From the NCBI GenBank assembly GCA_021793595.1, contig JAJYSL010000230.1:1-6853 (forward strand): a stretch of 6,853 bases of DNA. The letters run 5' to 3'. The notes beneath the pieces are model-generated. The model did not search any database. It was not told the DNA's origin and saw nothing but the letters and a program-made list of their open reading frames with translations. The DNA comes from Acidobacteriota bacterium (GTDB lineage: Bacteria; Acidobacteriota; Terriglobia; Terriglobales; Acidobacteriaceae). Shown one piece after another: positions 6,440 through 6,853 of the stretch; the first letter of the stretch is position 1, and each line of letters begins with the position of its first letter. The position numbers were made by a program, and so were the translations under genes.

Positions 6440-6556
6440 ATTAAAGCGGTCCTGTTGACGCAGGCTTTCCAGCACTTTTGCCGCCGCCGCATAGCTGCGC
6501 TCCAGCTTGTCACCACTGCATCGAAAGAAACGTATCCATCAACACAATGACGGTGC
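6308..6556 (-). pseudogene. Fragment of a von Willebrand A (VWA) domain protein
   Basis: Read on the minus strand, RTVIVLMDT then FLSMQW (about 6557-6513) continues, after a one-base frameshift at 6512, into DKLERSYAAAAKVLESLRQQ and DRFNLLLFNTRVDTFQPQPV, then ASHLSGG (to 6326). This is the beginning of a VWA domain like those in VIT/VWA inter-alpha-trypsin-inhibitor-type proteins. The metal-binding DxSxS motif is damaged to DTFLS (Ser to Phe). A TAG lies immediately upstream (about 6566) and foreign sequence follows 6326, so both ends are lost. The remnant is about 80 residues and cannot be functional. It lies opposite the tail of the tnpA frame. Confidence 0.75.
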
Positions 6557-6565
6557 GCGAGGTCT

Positions 6566-6638
6566 AGTGGCCTGCCCCCGTTTTCCGCATACAAATAATA
6601 CTCAGCTAGCCGCAGCCGTAGCGGTGGGAAAGTGAAAG
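6566..6638. other. Unassigned junction segment
   Basis: These 73 bases separate the VWA relic from the end of the next insertion sequence. They continue no recognised gene. A minus-strand frame crosses them (FPPLRLRLAEYYLYAENGG) but resembles no family I know. They may be a scar or terminal piece of a further mobile element. Confidence 0.3.
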
Positions 6639-6707
6639 GTAGTGTCCAGAGTTTTTCGCACTTTCGATCTTCCGTCTTACTCAGGAAGGTTGTTGGGTTT
6701 GGGTTGT

Positions 6708-6741
6708 TTTGCTTCTGGCCCCCATGGGGGCCAGAAGCAAA
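6708..6741. repeat. Perfect 34-bp palindrome
   Basis: Bases 6708-6724 are the exact reverse complement of 6725-6741, centred on CCATGG within a run of five C and five G. A transcript could fold into a very stable stem with a four-base CATG loop. It begins four bases past the stop codon of the partial minus-strand gene. It lacks a U-run on either side, so it is not a classic terminator, though it may slow transcription entering or leaving the element. Confidence 0.85.
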
Positions 6742-6745
6742 GCGA

Positions 6746-6853
6746 TTAGGCGATGGCCACGATTTCAGCCAGCCGGTCCATCTGCAGATAGCGTTTGGTT
6801 CCCCACTTGGTCGCGGCCACATGGCGTAGTCGCGCAGCCACCAGCATCAGCGC
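6746..6853 (-). CDS. C-terminus of a probable transposase (cut by window edge)
   Basis: The last 35 residues of a minus-strand gene are visible, containing ALMLVAARLRHVAATKWGTK and then RYLQMDRLAEIVAIA, with TAA at 6748-6746. The basic, Trp-containing tail and its place just inside an apparent IS end suggest a transposase, but I cannot assign a family from 35 residues. The start lies outside the window. Confidence 0.4.
   Translation of the reverse strand, partial: ALMLVAARLRHVAATKWGTKRYLQMDRLAEIVAIA

Larger units (their letters stand above)
6639..6853 (-). mobile_element. Terminal part of an unassigned insertion sequence
   Basis: The segment holds the end of a minus-strand gene, a long palindrome, and then a sequence resembling an insertion-sequence terminus (plus strand GTAGTGTCCAGAGTTTTTCG, from about 6639). 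The arrangement of transposase tail, hairpin and terminus is typical of an IS 3' end. The element continues past the window edge, so neither its family nor its other end can be read. Confidence 0.45.

Overview
The window reads like an accessory stretch of a free-living Gram-negative soil or sediment bacterium. Acidobacteriota (Solibacter-like) is my best guess. The guess rests on remembered resemblance of the multihaem cytochrome and the IS5-type transposase to acidobacterial proteins, on three exported proteins, and on AGGAGG-type ribosome binding sites. No marker gene fixes the taxon.

Layout. (1) 70-642, minus: an exported five-haem cytochrome c of the class III/c7 type. (2) 666-1410, minus: a decayed IS5-family element. 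Its transposase still shows all three DDE regions but has several frameshifts and a stop, and its 3' end is lost directly against the cytochrome ribosome binding site. (3) 1411-1890: no gene. It holds a well-formed plus-strand promoter, a facing minus-strand promoter, and three copies of a TGTCATACCA-type operator. (4) 1891-2775 and 2847-3749, plus: two paralogous exported proteins, each with two NTF2-like (SnoaL/DUF4440) domains joined by a CVNPC linker, probably one operon. (5) 3750-4436: a compact inverted-repeat element at 3754-3818, then about 600 bases with no convincing gene. (6) 4437-5897, plus: an exported CapA/PGA_cap-family metallophosphatase-like protein. (7) 5898-6853: a graveyard of mobile-element pieces. 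It contains a relic C-terminus, the left end and tnpA of an IS66-type element, a broken von Willebrand A (VWA) domain fragment on the opposite strand, and the end of a third, unassigned insertion sequence carrying a perfect 34-bp palindrome.

How the genes may work together. The two NTF2-like proteins and the CapA-like protein all carry export signals and lie in the same direction, so they may serve one envelope or periplasmic function. The first two are probably controlled by a repressor that binds the operators at 1631-1760; no regulator gene is present in the window. The cytochrome is an electron carrier with no redox partner in view. No complete defence system, CRISPR array, tRNA or rRNA is visible. 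The most unusual items are the paralogous double-NTF2 pair with its operator array and the structured element that follows it.
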